NCBI RefSeq assembly: GCF_006517625.1
Contig: NZ_VHQI01000001.1
Coordinates: 502,180 to 566,179 of the forward strand
Source of the DNA: Mixta tenebrionis
Lineage (GTDB): Bacteria > Pseudomonadota > Gammaproteobacteria > Enterobacterales > Enterobacteriaceae
Direction of reading: 5' to 3'
DNA length: 64,000 nucleotides
Positions 10,048 to 21,553 of this stretch are shown here, piece after piece; positions within the stretch are counted from its first letter, which is position 1, and every line of letters begins with the position of its first letter. The notes below the pieces were generated by a model. The model ran no database searches, was not told the origin of the DNA, and worked only from the letters and a program-made list of their open reading frames with translations. Both the position numbers and the translations under genes were made by a program.

Positions 10048-11805
10048 ATGACTCAAACTTTTATTCCGGGCAAAGATGCCGCGCTGGAAGACTCCATTAC
10101 ACGCTTTCAGCAAAAGCTGCAGGATTTGGGCTTCAATATTGAAGAAGCCTCATGGCTGAACCCCGTTCCTCATGTTTGGTCGGTACATATTCGCGACCGC
10201 GACTGCCCGCTTTGCTTTACTAACGGTAAGGGCGCCAGCAAAAAAGCGGCGCTGGCCTCTGCGCTCGGTGAATATTTCGAACGTTTATCGACTAACTATT
10301 TTTTCGCCGATTTCTGGTTAGGCGACGCCGTCGCCAACGGCGAATTCGTGCACTATCCCCATGAAAAGTGGTTCCCGCTGCCGGAAGACGATAGCCTGCC
10401 GGCAGGTATGCTTGATGCACGCCTGCGCCAGTTTTACGATGCGGAAAATGAGCTGAGCGCCAGCGATCTGATCGATTTGCAATCCGGCAATAGCGCGCGC
10501 GGTATCTGCGCCCTGCCCTTTACCCGCCAGTCTGACCAGCAGACCGTTTATATTCCAGTGAATATTATCGGCAACCTCTATGTCTCTAACGGCATGTCCG
10601 CAGGTAATACGCGCAATGAGGCGCGCGTGCAGGGGCTTTCCGAGGTTTTTGAACGCTATGTCAAAAATCGCATTATTGCTGAAGCCATCAGCCTGCCGGC
10701 GATCCCGCAAGCGGTACTGGATCGCTATCCTGGCGTCGTGGAAGCGATTGCTCGTCTTGAGGAAGAAGGCTTCCCGATTTTTGCCTTCGATGCGTCGCTT
10801 GGCGGCAAGTATCCGGTGATTTGCGTCGTGCTGTTTAATCCGTCAAACGGCACCTGCTTCGCCTCTTTCGGCGCCCACCCCGATTTCGGCGTGGCGCTGG
10901 AACGCACCGTGACCGAACTTCTGCAGGGCCGCAGCCTGAAAGATCTGGATGTGTTTACGCCGCCTACCTTTGATGACGAAGAAGTCGCTGAGCACGCCAA
11001 TCTGGAAACGCACTTTATCGATTCCAGCGGCGCTATCTCCTGGGATCTGTTTAAGGAAACGGCGGATTATCCTTTTGTTGACTGGCGCTTTGACGGCAGC
11101 ACGGAAGAGGAATTTGCCACGCTGATGGCCATTTTCCAGGCGGAAGATAAAGAAGTTTATATTGCAGACTACGAGCATCTGGGCGTCTATGCCTGCCGCA
11201 TTATCGTTCCGGGGATGTCTGATATCTATCCGGCGGAAGATTTGCTGCTGGCGAATAATAATATGGGCGCCGCGCTGCGCGAAACGCTGCTGGCTCTGCC
11301 TGGCAGCCAGTGGGATAAAGCGGATTATCTGGCGCTCATCGAACAGCTGGATGAAGAAGGCCATGACGACTTTACCCGCGTGCGTGAACTGCTGGGGCTG
11401 GCGACCGGTAAAGATAACGGCTGGTATACGCTGCGGATTGGCGAACTGAAGGCCATGCTGGCGCTGGCCGGCGGCGATCTCGATCAGGCGCTGATCTGGA
11501 CCGAATGGACGATGGAGTTCAACAGCTCGGTGTTTACTGCCGAACGCGCCAACTATTACCGCTGCCTGCAAACTTTGCTGCTGCTGGCACAGGAAGAAGA
11601 GCGCGATCCGCAACAGTATTACACGGCCTTTATACGTATGTATGGCGCAGACGCGGTTGCGGCAGCCTCAGCGGCTTTAAGCGGCGAAGAGCCTTTTTAT
11701 GGGCTGCAGCCGGTAGACAACAATCTACAGGCTTTTCCAGCCCATCAGGCTTTGCTGGCGGCCTGGGAAAAATTACAGCGCGCTAAACGGCTTTACTGGA
11801 AATAA
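10048..11805 (+). CDS. ycaO: YcaO-domain protein (RimO accessory factor)
   Basis: 585-residue protein of the YcaO superfamily, E. coli type (586 residues there). The family uses ATP to activate backbone amides. E. coli YcaO itself is not an azoline synthetase in a known natural-product cluster and is linked to beta-methylthiolation of ribosomal protein S12 by RimO. The YcaO domain covers roughly residues 60-390, and the C-terminal 170 residues look like the extra helical (TPR-like) domain of this subgroup. There is no precursor peptide or maturation gene beside it, so a RiPP role is not supported. It sits upstream of focA in the same direction, as in E. coli, but has its own terminator. Confidence 0.93.
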   Translation: MTQTFIPGKDAALEDSITRFQQKLQDLGFNIEEASWLNPVPHVWSVHIRDRDCPLCFTNGKGASKKAALASALGEYFERLSTNYFFADFWLGDAVANGEFVHYPHEKWFPLPEDDSLPAGMLDARLRQFYDAENELSASDLIDLQSGNSARGICALPFTRQSDQQTVYIPVNIIGNLYVSNGMSAGNTRNEARVQGLSEVFERYVKNRIIAEAISLPAIPQAVLDRYPGVVEAIARLEEEGFPIFAFDASLGGKYPVICVVLFNPSNGTCFASFGAHPDFGVALERTVTELLQGRSLKDLDVFTPPTFDDEEVAEHANLETHFIDSSGAISWDLFKETADYPFVDWRFDGSTEEEFATLMAIFQAEDKEVYIADYEHLGVYACRIIVPGMSDIYPAEDLLLANNNMGAALRETLLALPGSQWDKADYLALIEQLDEEGHDDFTRVRELLGLATGKDNGWYTLRIGELKAMLALAGGDLDQALIWTEWTMEFNSSVFTAERANYYRCLQTLLLLAQEEERDPQQYYTAFIRMYGADAVAAASAALSGEEPFYGLQPVDNNLQAFPAHQALLAAWEKLQRAKRLYWK

Positions 11806-11830
11806 ATAGCGCTGCCAGTCTGTTAATTCA

Positions 11831-11866
11831 GGCCAGCTACTTTATAATAGCTGGCCGGTTTATTTT
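11831..11866 (+). terminator. Terminator-like hairpin after ycaO
   Basis: Perfect 9-bp stem GGCCAGCTA (11831-11839)/TAGCTGGCC (11848-11856) followed by GGTTTATTTT, 26 bp past the ycaO stop. It separates ycaO from the focA promoter region. The T-tract is interrupted, so efficiency is uncertain. Confidence 0.7.
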
Positions 11867-12157
11867 ACCTGACGTGACATTAACAATATAAACAATTCCA
11901 TTTCTTTTTAATTACAATCTCCGCTATTCACCGCGGCTTTTCTCTTTTTAAAGCTATACATTAAATGCTTTATTCAATTTTTTTTGCATAAATTAAAATA
12001 ATTTTTATTATTATAATTCAAACACTTAAACGGATTACCCCTGTATTTTATCCGGCTTTTGCATTCTGTCTTATCGCCCAATATGATCTACATCAAATTT
12101 TGCCAAATACTCCTTTGTTAGTATCACGCCGACAATTTTTTATGGGAGTGCGTTGGT
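11867..12157 (+). promoter_or_regulatory. focA-pflB promoter region with FNR-type site
   Basis: AT-rich 290 bp upstream of focA. A near-consensus FNR site, TGAT-CTAC-ATCA, lies at 12084-12095 (14-bp window 12083-12096, centre 12089.5). A -10 candidate TAGTAT is at 12119-12124, predicting a start near 12131, which puts the FNR centre at -41.5, the classical activating position. Long A/T tracts at about 11930-12030 could hold IHF or ArcA sites. In E. coli this operon is activated by FNR and ArcA under anaerobiosis; the assignment here rests on the motif and spacing. Confidence 0.8.
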
Positions 12158-13018
12158 ATGAGTACTGACAATCCTTTCAATCTTTTATTACCACCAGCTA
12201 TGGCGAAAGTTGCTGAAGAAGCGGGTGTCTATAAAGCTACGAAACATCCATTAACCACGTTTTTTCTGGCAATCAACGCTGGCGTTTTTATCTCTATCGC
12301 CTTTGTTTTCTATATTACCGCAACCACCGGAACAGCCGATGTTCCTTATGGCCTGGCTAAGCTGGTCGGCGGTCTCTGTTTCTCATTAGGTTTGATGCTG
12401 GTGGTCGTCTGCGGCGCCGATCTCTTTACCTCAACCGTACTGATCGTGGTCGCTAAGGCCAGCGGCCGCATCAGCTGGGGACAGCTGGCGAAAAACTGGC
12501 TGAACGTTTACGTCGGCAACCTGTTCGGCGCACTGTTTTTTGTCGCGCTTATCTGGTTTTCCGGTCAGTATGAAGTTGCCAACGGCGCATGGGGCTTAAA
12601 TGTCTTACAGACCGCCGATCACAAAATGCATCATACTTTTATTCAGGCCGTATGCCTGGGTACGCTGGCAAATCTGATGGTCTGCCTTGCGGTCTGGATG
12701 AGCTATTCCGGGCGCAGCCTGACGGACAAAATGCTTGCCATGGTATTACCGGTAGGGATGTTTGTCGCCTGTGGCTTCGAGCACAGCATTGCCAACATGT
12801 TTATGATCCCTATGGGAATTGTTATCCGTGATTTTGCCTCCCCTGAATTCTGGCAGGCGACCGGCGTAACGGCGGATCAGTTCTCTCACCTGACGTTAAG
12901 CCACTTTATCGTTGATAACCTCATTCCTGTCACTATCGGCAACATCATCGGCGGCGGCTTGCTGGTGGGGTTAACGTACTGGGTAATTTATTTACGCGGC
13001 AACTCAGCTCATCATTAA
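12158..13018 (+). CDS. focA: Formate channel FocA
   Basis: 286-residue inner-membrane protein of the formate/nitrite transporter family, forming a pentamer that exports or imports formate according to pH. The six-helix FNT pattern is clear, and the pore residues reported for E. coli FocA are present at the same positions: T91 (LFTSTV) and H209 (FEHSIANMF). It starts with ATG after GGGAG. pflB follows 86 bp later, so formate made by PflB is exported by FocA from the same operon, and both are expected to be induced without oxygen. Confidence 0.97.
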   Translation: MSTDNPFNLLLPPAMAKVAEEAGVYKATKHPLTTFFLAINAGVFISIAFVFYITATTGTADVPYGLAKLVGGLCFSLGLMLVVVCGADLFTSTVLIVVAKASGRISWGQLAKNWLNVYVGNLFGALFFVALIWFSGQYEVANGAWGLNVLQTADHKMHHTFIQAVCLGTLANLMVCLAVWMSYSGRSLTDKMLAMVLPVGMFVACGFEHSIANMFMIPMGIVIRDFASPEFWQATGVTADQFSHLTLSHFIVDNLIPVTIGNIIGGGLLVGLTYWVIYLRGNSAHH

Positions 13019-13104
13019 CGGTAGCTGCGTAACGAATTCGACCGGGCAGGCAAACATCCCCTGTTTGGTCTAAAAAAGAACTTTTATCAGAAGGTAGGTA
13101 TATT

Positions 13105-15399
13105 ATGACCGAGCTCAATGACAAACTGAATGCTGCCTGGGAAGGTTTTACCGCCGGCGACTGGCAGAAATCAGTTAACGTTCGCGATTTTATTCAGAAA
13201 AACTATACGCCTTATGAAGGAGATGAATCCTTCCTGGCCGGTGCTACTGAAGCAACCACTCAGCTCTGGAATAAAGTCCTGGAAGGCATCAAAATCGAAA
13301 ACCGTACGCACGCGCCGGTTGATTTCGATACCAGTGTCGCTTCTACCATCACCTCTCACGATGCCGGCTATATCGATCAAAGCCTGGAAAAAATCGTTGG
13401 TTTGCAGACTGATGCTCCGCTGAAACGCGCAATCATTCCGTTTGGCGGCATCAAAATGGTTGAAGGCTCCTGCAAAGCCTATAACCGCGAACTCGATCCG
13501 CAGCTGAAAAAAATCTTCACCGAATACCGTAAAACCCATAACCAGGGCGTATTCGATGTTTATACTCCGGATATCCTGCGCTGCCGTAAATCCGGCGTGC
13601 TGACCGGTCTGCCTGATGCCTATGGCCGCGGCCGTATCATTGGCGACTACCGTCGCGTAGCGCTGTACGGTATCGACTACCTGATGCAGGATAAATTTGC
13701 ACAGTTCGCTTCTCTGCAGAGCGATCTGGAAAATGGCGTTAACCTTGAAGCCACTATCCGTCTGCGTGAAGAGATCGCTGAACAGCATCGTGCGCTGGGC
13801 CAGCTGAAAGAGATGGCGGCCAAATATGGTTGCGATATTTCTCGTCCGGCAACCAACGCGCGTGAAGCCGTACAGTGGACCTACTTTGCTTACCTGGCTG
13901 CCGTTAAGTCACAAAACGGCGCAGCCATGTCCTTCGGTCGCGTTTCCACCTTCCTGGATGTTTATATCGAACGCGATATGCAGGCCGGTAAACTGACTGA
14001 GGAAGAAGCTCAGGAACTGATCGACCATCTGGTCATGAAACTGCGTATGGTACGCTTCCTGCGTACGCCGGAATATGATGAACTGTTCTCCGGCGACCCG
14101 ATTTGGGCAACTGAATCACTGGCAGGTATGGGCGTTGATGGCCGTACGCTGGTAACCAAAACAACTTTCCGTTTCCTGAACACCCTGTACACCATGGGTC
14201 CGTCTCCGGAACCGAACATGACCATCCTGTGGTCAGAACAGCTGCCTATCAACTTCAAAAAATATGCAGCGAAAGTCTCTATCGACACATCATCCGTTCA
14301 GTATGAAAACGATGACTTGATGCGTCCTGACTTCGACAACGACGATTACGCTATCGCCTGCTGCGTTAGCCCGATGATTGTCGGCAAACAGATGCAGTTC
14401 TTCGGCGCGCGCGCCAACCTGGCTAAAACGCTGCTGTACGCAATCAACGGCGGCGTCGATGAAAAAATGAAGATGCAGGTCGGCCCGAAAGAAGCGCCGA
14501 TCTCTGATGAAGTGCTGGATTTCGACACCGTTATGGCGCGTCTCGACCACTTCATGGACTGGCTGGCTAAGCAGTATGTCACTGCGCTGAACATCATCCA
14601 CTACATGCACGATAAATACAGCTACGAAGCTGCATTGATGGCGCTGCACGATCGTGATGTTTATCGCACCATGGCATGCGGCATCGCCGGGCTGTCCGTG
14701 GCTGCTGACTCCCTGTCAGCCATCAAATACGCCAAAGTTAAACCGATTCGCGATGAAGATGGCCTGGCAACAGACTTCGAAATCGAAGGCGAATATCCGC
14801 AGTTCGGTAACAACGATCCGCGTGTAGATGACCTGGCTTGCGATCTGGTTGAACGTTTCATGAAGAAAATTCAGAAACTGAACACCTACCGTAACGCAGT
14901 ACCGACTCAGTCTGTACTGACCATCACCTCTAACGTGGTTTACGGTAAGAAAACCGGTAATACTCCGGACGGCCGTCGCGCCGGCGCACCTTTCGGACCG
15001 GGCGCCAACCCGATGCACGGTCGCGATCAGAAAGGCGCGGTAGCTTCTCTGACCTCGGTAGCAAAACTGCCTTTCGCTTACGCTAAAGATGGTATCTCTT
15101 ACACCTTCTCTATCGTACCGAACGCGCTGGGTAAAGATGATGACGTGCGTAAAACCAACCTGGCGGGTCTGATGGATGGTTACTTCCACCATGAAGTCGA
15201 CGCGAACACCATGGTTGAAGGCGGTCAGCATCTGAACGTTAACGTAATGAACCGTGAAATGCTGATGGATGCGATGGAACACCCGGAAAAATATCCGCAG
15301 CTGACCATTCGCGTTTCCGGCTATGCCGTACGTTTCAACTCGCTGACGAAAGAACAGCAGCAGGACGTTATTACTCGTACTTTCACTAAGTCCCTGTAA
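13105..15399 (+). CDS. pflB: Formate acetyltransferase (pyruvate formate-lyase)
   Basis: 764-residue glycyl-radical enzyme that splits pyruvate with CoA into acetyl-CoA and formate during anaerobic growth. The two active-site cysteines are at 419-420 (IACCVSP), and the radical glycine is in RVSGYAVRF about 26 residues from the C-terminus. It is otherwise very close to E. coli PflB (760 residues). The extra length comes from a short insertion: [14 protein letters not shown] here against HHEASIEGGQ in E. coli, near residue 700. Ribosome-binding site GAAGGTAGG precedes the ATG. Strong codon bias suggests high expression. Its activase pflA follows. Confidence 0.98.
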   Translation: MTELNDKLNAAWEGFTAGDWQKSVNVRDFIQKNYTPYEGDESFLAGATEATTQLWNKVLEGIKIENRTHAPVDFDTSVASTITSHDAGYIDQSLEKIVGLQTDAPLKRAIIPFGGIKMVEGSCKAYNRELDPQLKKIFTEYRKTHNQGVFDVYTPDILRCRKSGVLTGLPDAYGRGRIIGDYRRVALYGIDYLMQDKFAQFASLQSDLENGVNLEATIRLREEIAEQHRALGQLKEMAAKYGCDISRPATNAREAVQWTYFAYLAAVKSQNGAAMSFGRVSTFLDVYIERDMQAGKLTEEEAQELIDHLVMKLRMVRFLRTPEYDELFSGDPIWATESLAGMGVDGRTLVTKTTFRFLNTLYTMGPSPEPNMTILWSEQLPINFKKYAAKVSIDTSSVQYENDDLMRPDFDNDDYAIACCVSPMIVGKQMQFFGARANLAKTLLYAINGGVDEKMKMQVGPKEAPISDEVLDFDTVMARLDHFMDWLAKQYVTALNIIHYMHDKYSYEAALMALHDRDVYRTMACGIAGLSVAADSLSAIKYAKVKPIRDEDGLATDFEIEGEYPQFGNNDPRVDDLACDLVERFMKKIQKLNTYRNAVPTQSVLTITSNVVYGKKTGNTPDGRRAGAPFGPGANPMHGRDQKGAVASLTSVAKLPFAYAKDGISYTFSIVPNALGKDDDVRKTNLAGLMDGYFHHEVDANTMVEGGQHLNVNVMNREMLMDAMEHPEKYPQLTIRVSGYAVRFNSLTKEQQQDVITRTFTKSL

Positions 15400-15417
15400 T
15401 TCCTCGCTGTTGTGATT

Positions 15418-15440
15418 AAAGGCTCCTTCGGGAGCCTTTT
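15418..15440 (+). terminator. Intrinsic terminator after pflB
   Basis: AAAGGCTCC (15418-15426) and GGAGCCTTTT (15431-15440) enclose a TTCG tetraloop, 18 bp beyond the pflB stop. The very stable UUCG loop and U-tail make this a good terminator. Part of the transcription may read through to pflA, which also may have its own promoter. Confidence 0.88.
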
Positions 15441-15450
15441 CACCAGCAGC

Positions 15451-15493
15451 CTGATTTGCCAGAGATCTATAATAAGGTCATCTGGCAAATCAG
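15451..15493. repeat. 13-bp perfect inverted repeat enclosing TATAAT, pflB–pflA gap
   Basis: Left arm CTGATTTGCCAGA (15451-15463) and right arm TCTGGCAAATCAG (15481-15493) are exact inverse complements around a 17-bp spacer. The spacer holds a consensus -10 hexamer TATAAT at 15468-15473. This could be a twin operator around a pflA promoter, or a long RNA hairpin downstream of the pflB terminator. No good -35 was found 16-18 bp before the hexamer. Confidence 0.75.
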
Positions 15494-15565
15494 ACTCAAA
15501 TGAACGCAGCAGCCCTAAAGACTGCGTCACCTGCCAGGCAGGTTCACTTTGGAGAACTCATCGCA

Positions 15566-16306
15566 ATGTCATGTACCGGTCGTATTCACTCATTTGAATC
15601 CTGCGGCACCGTTGATGGTCCCGGAATCCGCTTTATAACCTTCTTTCAGGGCTGCCTGATGCGCTGCCTTTACTGCCATAATCGCGATACCTGGGATACT
15701 CACGGCGGTAAAGAGGTCACGGTGGAAGAACTGATGCGGGATGTACTCTCCTATCGTCACTTTATCAACGCCTCCGGCGGCGGAGTTACCGCTTCAGGCG
15801 GTGAGGCTATGCTGCAGGCGGCCTTCGTTCGCGACTGGTTCCGCGCCTGTAAAGCGGAAGGCATTCATACCTGCCTGGATACCAACGGCTTCGTACGACG
15901 TTACGATCCGGTTATTGACGAGCTGCTGGAAGTAACCGATCTGGTAATGCTCGATCTGAAGCAGATTAATGATGATGTCCATCAAATTCTGGTAGGCGTA
16001 TCTAACCACCGCGTAATGGATTTTGCGCGCTATATCGCGAAAAAAGGCATCCGCACCTGGATACGCTACGTTATCGTCCCCGGCTATACCGATGATGATG
16101 ATTCCGCCCATCGTCTGGGCGAATTTACCCGTGATATGAGCAATATCGAGAAGATTGAGCTGCTGCCCTATCATGAGCTGGGCAAGCATAAATGGATTGC
16201 AATGGGCGAAGAATATAAGCTGGAAGGCGTAAAACCGCCGAAAGCGGACACCATGGACCGCATCAAGCATATCCTTGAAGGATACGGCCATAAAGTGATC
16301 TATTAA
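15566..16306 (+). CDS. pflA: Pyruvate formate-lyase activating enzyme
   Basis: 246-residue radical SAM enzyme that installs the glycyl radical on PflB. The [4Fe-4S] motif CxxxCxxC is at C30, C34 and C37 ([11 protein letters not shown]), followed by the glycine-rich [10 protein letters not shown]. The start at 15566 ([18 protein letters not shown]) gives exactly the E. coli length and has a GGAG upstream; an earlier in-frame ATG at 15500 would run into the inverted repeat region and add 22 unsupported residues. Convergent with ycaD, with a shared terminator between. Confidence 0.97.
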   Translation: MSCTGRIHSFESCGTVDGPGIRFITFFQGCLMRCLYCHNRDTWDTHGGKEVTVEELMRDVLSYRHFINASGGGVTASGGEAMLQAAFVRDWFRACKAEGIHTCLDTNGFVRRYDPVIDELLEVTDLVMLDLKQINDDVHQILVGVSNHRVMDFARYIAKKGIRTWIRYVIVPGYTDDDDSAHRLGEFTRDMSNIEKIELLPYHELGKHKWIAMGEEYKLEGVKPPKADTMDRIKHILEGYGHKVIY

Positions 16307-16332
16307 AGCAGGCTGAAGTGCCAGAAAAGCAA

Positions 16333-16357
16333 AAAAGGGCGACGCGGTCGCCCTTTT
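16333..16357. terminator. Bidirectional terminator between pflA and ycaD
   Basis: An 11-bp perfect stem, AAAAGGGCGAC (16333-16343) with GTCGCCCTTTT (16347-16357) and a 3-nt loop, has U-tracts on both transcripts. It lies 26 bp after the pflA stop and 6 bp before the end of ycaD, serving both convergent genes. Confidence 0.9.
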
Positions 16358-16363
16358 GCATAA

Positions 16364-17515
16364 TCAGGCCTGAGCCACCGGCGTAATATGTTGATCCGCC
16401 TTGCGTAACAGCATAACCAGATAGACCAGCGCCACGGCGGCAATCATCACAAACAGCAGGCGATCGGAATAGTGCTGCATCAGCATCGCCGTCATGCCCG
16501 GCCCCGCCAGGCTGCCGACGGTATAGCTCAGCAGCAGCGCCTGATTCATCGCTATCAGCTCATGATGCTTAACCGTTTCACAGGCCCAGGACATCGCTAC
16601 CGGATAAAGGGTAAAGCCTGAGGCGCCGAGGATAAACAGCGCCGGCGCCATTGCGGTATTGCTCAACATCGCTACGGCGCCAAGAATAAGCACAAATACC
16701 TGCACCCGCAGGACCAGCAGCCGCCCGTAGCGATCGGCAATACGCCCAATCGGCCACTGCCCGACAATCCCGGCGCTCACTAACAGCGCCATCCAGTAAC
16801 CGACATTGGCATCGCTGACGCCCTGATGGGCAAGATAGAGCGGCATCAGACCATACAGCGAACCCAGCACGATGCCGGATATGATGCAGCCGTTAATTCC
16901 CAGCCTTGAACTACGGCGGCGCAGCATAGGCCACATGCCTCCCGACGCGTTCCCTTCTTCACTGGCTGCCGGCTGAATTTTCATCAACAGAACAGGCAGC
17001 ATACCGGCCAGAATCACCGCGCTGACCCACGGCAGCACATTCATTATGCCGGTGGGTACTCTGCTGACCAGCAGCTGGCCGGCCACCGTACCGAGGTAAT
17101 AAACGATCATATAGGCCGCCAGCAGCTGACCGCGATTACGTAGCGTCCCGCTGCACAGCAGAGCGCTCTCTACCACTACCCAGATCCAGGCGCAGCCAAC
17201 GCCGGCTACCAGCCGCCATAATGTCCAGCTCCAGAAACCGTCGCTCAACCCCAGCGAGACGGTAGCAGTGGCAAAAACCAGCGAAGCCAGGTAATAGCTA
17301 CGGTTAAAGCCGTAGTGTCGGATCAGCCAGCCGGCCAGCAAGGTGCCGATAAGATTGCCGGTAAAATAGGAAGAGCTCACCATACCCACCTGCCAGGTAG
17401 GCAAATTATCATGAGCCAGCCATAACGGAATCAGCGTATTCAGCACGGCGATGGAAACCGTTAGCAACAGCAGGCCGCAAAGCAGCAGCACAACGGGACG
17501 AGACCAGGTGGACAT
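16364..17515 (-). CDS. ycaD: Major facilitator superfamily transporter YcaD
   Basis: 383-residue inner-membrane protein with 12 predicted helices, matching E. coli YcaD (382 residues) in position and sequence (for example [17 protein letters not shown] and [13 protein letters not shown]). The family is MFS; no substrate is established for YcaD. I use the ATG at 17515 (MSTWSRPVV); an in-frame TTG two codons upstream is possible, and neither has a strong ribosome-binding site. It is followed upstream by a 450-bp AT-rich gap rather than by the dms and ycaC genes seen in E. coli. Confidence 0.92.
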   Translation of the reverse strand: MSTWSRPVVLLLCGLLLLTVSIAVLNTLIPLWLAHDNLPTWQVGMVSSSYFTGNLIGTLLAGWLIRHYGFNRSYYLASLVFATATVSLGLSDGFWSWTLWRLVAGVGCAWIWVVVESALLCSGTLRNRGQLLAAYMIVYYLGTVAGQLLVSRVPTGIMNVLPWVSAVILAGMLPVLLMKIQPAASEEGNASGGMWPMLRRRSSRLGINGCIISGIVLGSLYGLMPLYLAHQGVSDANVGYWMALLVSAGIVGQWPIGRIADRYGRLLVLRVQVFVLILGAVAMLSNTAMAPALFILGASGFTLYPVAMSWACETVKHHELIAMNQALLLSYTVGSLAGPGMTAMLMQHYSDRLLFVMIAAVALVYLVMLLRKADQHITPVAQA

Positions 17516-17961
17516 CGGCAAAAATCACAGGGAAGTGAGGGAAAGTGCGCGAATATTGCCACTCCTGTTTTTAAAGTCAATCAGCAGAATTTTCCGGCGG
17601 CACAATTTGCCTCAGCCCGATTTAATTTTTTTATTAATCGCCACGCGCTGACGGGTAAACTCACGTTAGAAAAACACTGAAATACAGATAAATCAATAAG
17701 TTAATTTTAATAAGGCGGTGCAGTTCGATATATTTATTTTTTGGTTTATCGCGGCAGATAAATAATGGCGGGCACGTTTTTATTTACCAGAAATAAGTAG
17801 ACGCTGACCGAAGAGGCTGCTGGTTGCGCCCTGGTGAAATATGTCAAAACCGTTAAAAATAACGCGCTGCCGCGCCAGAGAAGATTAAAACCGCAGACGC
17901 CAGGGCAGAGGCAAAACCGGTTAATGACTATCTTCGCCAGCTCTGATTTTCCATGAGAAAT
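17516..17961. other. AT-rich gap between ycaD and serS
   Basis: 446 bp without a convincing gene. The part around 17620-17780 is much richer in A and T than its surroundings and contains several stop codons in each frame. The E. coli counterpart holds dmsABC and other genes, so this is probably a deletion junction plus the ycaD promoter. A short minus-strand reading frame at 17746-18015 runs through the serS terminator, has no recognisable motif, and is not annotated. Confidence 0.5.
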
Positions 17962-17991
17962 AAAAAAGCCCGCCGGGATAAGCGGCGGGCT
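17962..17991 (-). terminator. Intrinsic terminator after serS
   Basis: AGCCCGCCG (17967-17975) pairs with CGGCGGGCT (17983-17991), and the A-run at 17962-17967 gives a U-tract on the minus-strand transcript. It lies 16 bp after the serS stop codon. Confidence 0.9.
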
Positions 17992-18007
17992 GGGAAGACG
18001 CCAGGGC

Positions 18008-19399
<1,392 letters not shown>

Positions 19400-20743
19400 C
19401 TAGCGGTAGCGTTTTGTCGGGCTATTTTGATCCTGCTCCGCCAGCCAGGCGAGCTTTTCGCCAATTTTACCTTCCAGCCCGCGGCTGCTGGGCTGATAGT
19501 AGCGGGTCTGCGCCATTTCCGCCGGGAAATACTCCTCTCCCGCCGCGTAGGCGTTGGGTTCATCATGGGCGTAGCGATAGGCCTTGCCCAGCCCCATTTC
19601 CTTCATTAATTTTGTCGGCGCATTGCGCAAATGTTCCGGCACATCAAAATCGGGTTTTTCACGCGCGTCGCGCAGTGCCGCCTTAAAAGCGGTATAGACC
19701 GCATTACTTTTCGGCGCACAGGCAAGATAAACAATCGCCTGAGCGATGGCGCGCTCGCCTTCCGCCGGACCGACGCGGGTAAAGCAATCCCAGGCGGCGA
19801 TAGCGACCTGCATGGCGCGCGGGTCGGCGTTGCCGACATCCTCAGAAGCTATCGCCAGCAGACGGCGCGCCACATAGAGCGGATCGCCGCCGGCGGTAAT
19901 AATGCGTGCATACCAGTAGAGAGCGGCATCCGGCGCCGAGCCGCGCACCGATTTATGCAGCGCGGAAATCAGATCGTAATAGCGATCGCCTTTATTATCG
20001 AAACGCGCCGCACGTTCGCCGGAAACCTCGTTTAACAGCTGAGGCGTCAGCGTACGCTTCCCTTGCGCGTCGCTCTCCGCCATATCGGCCATCATTTCCA
20101 GCGTGTTCAGCGCCCGACGCGCATCACCATTAACCAGCTCTGCAATCATACGGCGCGTTGCCGCCGGCAGCGCAATATTCTCTTTACCCAGCCCGCGCTC
20201 GTTGTCGGTCAGCGCCTGCTCCAGTACCGTTTCAATCTCTTCCGTAGTGAGCGACTTCAGCAAATAGACGCGCGCACGCGACAGCAGCGCCGAGTTCAGT
20301 TCAAAAGAGGGATTTTCAGTGGTGGCGCCGATAAAGGTGATGGTGCCATCTTCAATATGGGGTAAAAAGGCGTCCTGCTGGCTTTTATTAAAGCGATGCA
20401 CCTCATCGACAAACAGAATAGTGCGCCGTCCGGCCTGGCGATTCTGGCGCGCGCGTTCGATCGCCTCACGGATCTCTTTAATGCCGGAAGTCACGGCAGA
20501 GATGCGCTCGACGTCGGCGTTACCGTAGCGACCAATCAACTCAGCCAGCGTGGTTTTACCGGTGCCGGGCGGCCCCCAGAGGATCATGGAGTGCAGATGA
20601 CCCGCTTCAATCGCGCGCGTAAGTGGTTTTCCAGGCGCAAGAAGGTGCTGCTGCCCGATATAGTGTTCAAGCAGCGTTGGCCGCATACGCGCGGCCAGCG
20701 GTTGAAACTGCTCAGAAGAAAAATCAAGCGAGAGATTACTCAA
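19400..20743 (-). CDS. rarA: Replication-associated recombination protein RarA (MgsA)
   Basis: 447-residue AAA+ ATPase related to clamp-loader subunits and eukaryotic WRNIP1, acting at stalled replication forks. Walker [10 protein letters not shown] is at 57-65, Walker B is LFVDEVHRF, and the C-terminal tetramerisation region includes [19 protein letters not shown]. Length equals the E. coli protein. It starts 7 bp after the lolA stop, an operon arrangement conserved in Enterobacterales. Confidence 0.97.
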   Translation of the reverse strand: MSNLSLDFSSEQFQPLAARMRPTLLEHYIGQQHLLAPGKPLTRAIEAGHLHSMILWGPPGTGKTTLAELIGRYGNADVERISAVTSGIKEIREAIERARQNRQAGRRTILFVDEVHRFNKSQQDAFLPHIEDGTITFIGATTENPSFELNSALLSRARVYLLKSLTTEEIETVLEQALTDNERGLGKENIALPAATRRMIAELVNGDARRALNTLEMMADMAESDAQGKRTLTPQLLNEVSGERAARFDNKGDRYYDLISALHKSVRGSAPDAALYWYARIITAGGDPLYVARRLLAIASEDVGNADPRAMQVAIAAWDCFTRVGPAEGERAIAQAIVYLACAPKSNAVYTAFKAALRDAREKPDFDVPEHLRNAPTKLMKEMGLGKAYRYAHDEPNAYAAGEEYFPAEMAQTRYYQPSSRGLEGKIGEKLAWLAEQDQNSPTKRYR

Positions 20744-20750
20744 CTCAACC

Positions 20751-21362
20751 TCACTGACGTTGATCGTCTACCGTCACCCCTTTTGGTGGCGTAAAGGTAA
20801 ATTTATCGGCGCTGACCGCCCCGTTTTGCTGGCTTTTTAACATATAGCTGCTGCGCTGACCATCCTGCTCGATGGCGCTGAACTGATTAATCGTACCGTT
20901 GCTGGAAACGTTCACCGTAAACTGTTTCAAATTGCCGGCATCGCTTTTCGGCGTCAGCTCAAAGGTATCGCCGTGCTGCTTCACATTATATTGCTGCCAG
21001 TCGCTGCGCTGGTTGCGCGCAATCAGCATAAACGGCGTATTGCTGGTGGCGCTGTTCAGCCAGGTAGCGCTGACCTGCTCAACAAAGGGATTATAAAACC
21101 ACAGCGTTTTGCCATCGGAAACGATAATGCTTTCATCCGGCGCGGTCATATGCCAGTTGAACAGGTTTGGACGTTTTACCCACAGCTCGCCTTCCCCTTC
21201 CTGCACGTTTGCTCCGCTGCCGTCGGTCACCTTCTGACTGAAGCTGGCATGGAAGCTGCTGACTTTATCCAGGCGCTGCTGTAGCTCGCTGGAGGCATCG
21301 GCCAGCGCACCGGCGGAGGTCAGCGCTGCAAGTAAACCGCATGCAATTACTAATTTTTTCAT
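20751..21362 (-). CDS. lolA: Outer-membrane lipoprotein carrier protein LolA
   Basis: 203-residue periplasmic chaperone that takes lipoproteins from LolCDE and delivers them to LolB. A Sec signal peptide ([14 protein letters not shown], cleavage after ALA near residue 21) precedes a mature chain with [17 protein letters not shown] and [10 protein letters not shown], both typical of LolA. The start at 21362 gives exactly the E. coli length. The frame is open 43 codons further upstream, into the ftsK–lolA gap, but without homology. Forms a unit with rarA. Confidence 0.97.
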   Translation of the reverse strand: MKKLVIACGLLAALTSAGALADASSELQQRLDKVSSFHASFSQKVTDGSGANVQEGEGELWVKRPNLFNWHMTAPDESIIVSDGKTLWFYNPFVEQVSATWLNSATSNTPFMLIARNQRSDWQQYNVKQHGDTFELTPKSDAGNLKQFTVNVSSNGTINQFSAIEQDGQRSSYMLKSQQNGAVSADKFTFTPPKGVTVDDQRQ

Positions 21363-21499
21363 GACTACCGATTCCTTTTCACGTCGTTTTATTTCGTGCC
21401 AGTCCCAACTCCTGTTACAGATTAGACTGACAGTCCGCTTCCCGACAGAAGAATATGCTGAAAGCGCGGCGGCAGAAGCTGCCTGATGCATAAATAAAC

Positions 21500-21524
21500 A
21501 GCGGGCCGGTCATGCCGGCCCGCT
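21500..21524 (-). terminator. Terminator-like hairpin after ftsK
   Basis: Perfect 10-bp stem AGCGGGCCGG (21500-21509)/CCGGCCCGCT (21515-21524) with a 5-nt loop, 30 bp after the ftsK stop. The following minus-strand sequence is TGTTTATTTATG, a broken U-tract, so termination may be partial before lolA. Confidence 0.7.
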
Positions 21525-21553
21525 TACTCTCTGACAGCGCGAACGCCGTTTTA

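Noticed and set aside
10048-11805. ycaO as part of a RiPP biosynthesis cluster
   Set aside because: Length and context are those of the housekeeping E. coli-type YcaO, with no precursor, dehydrogenase or transporter gene next to it.
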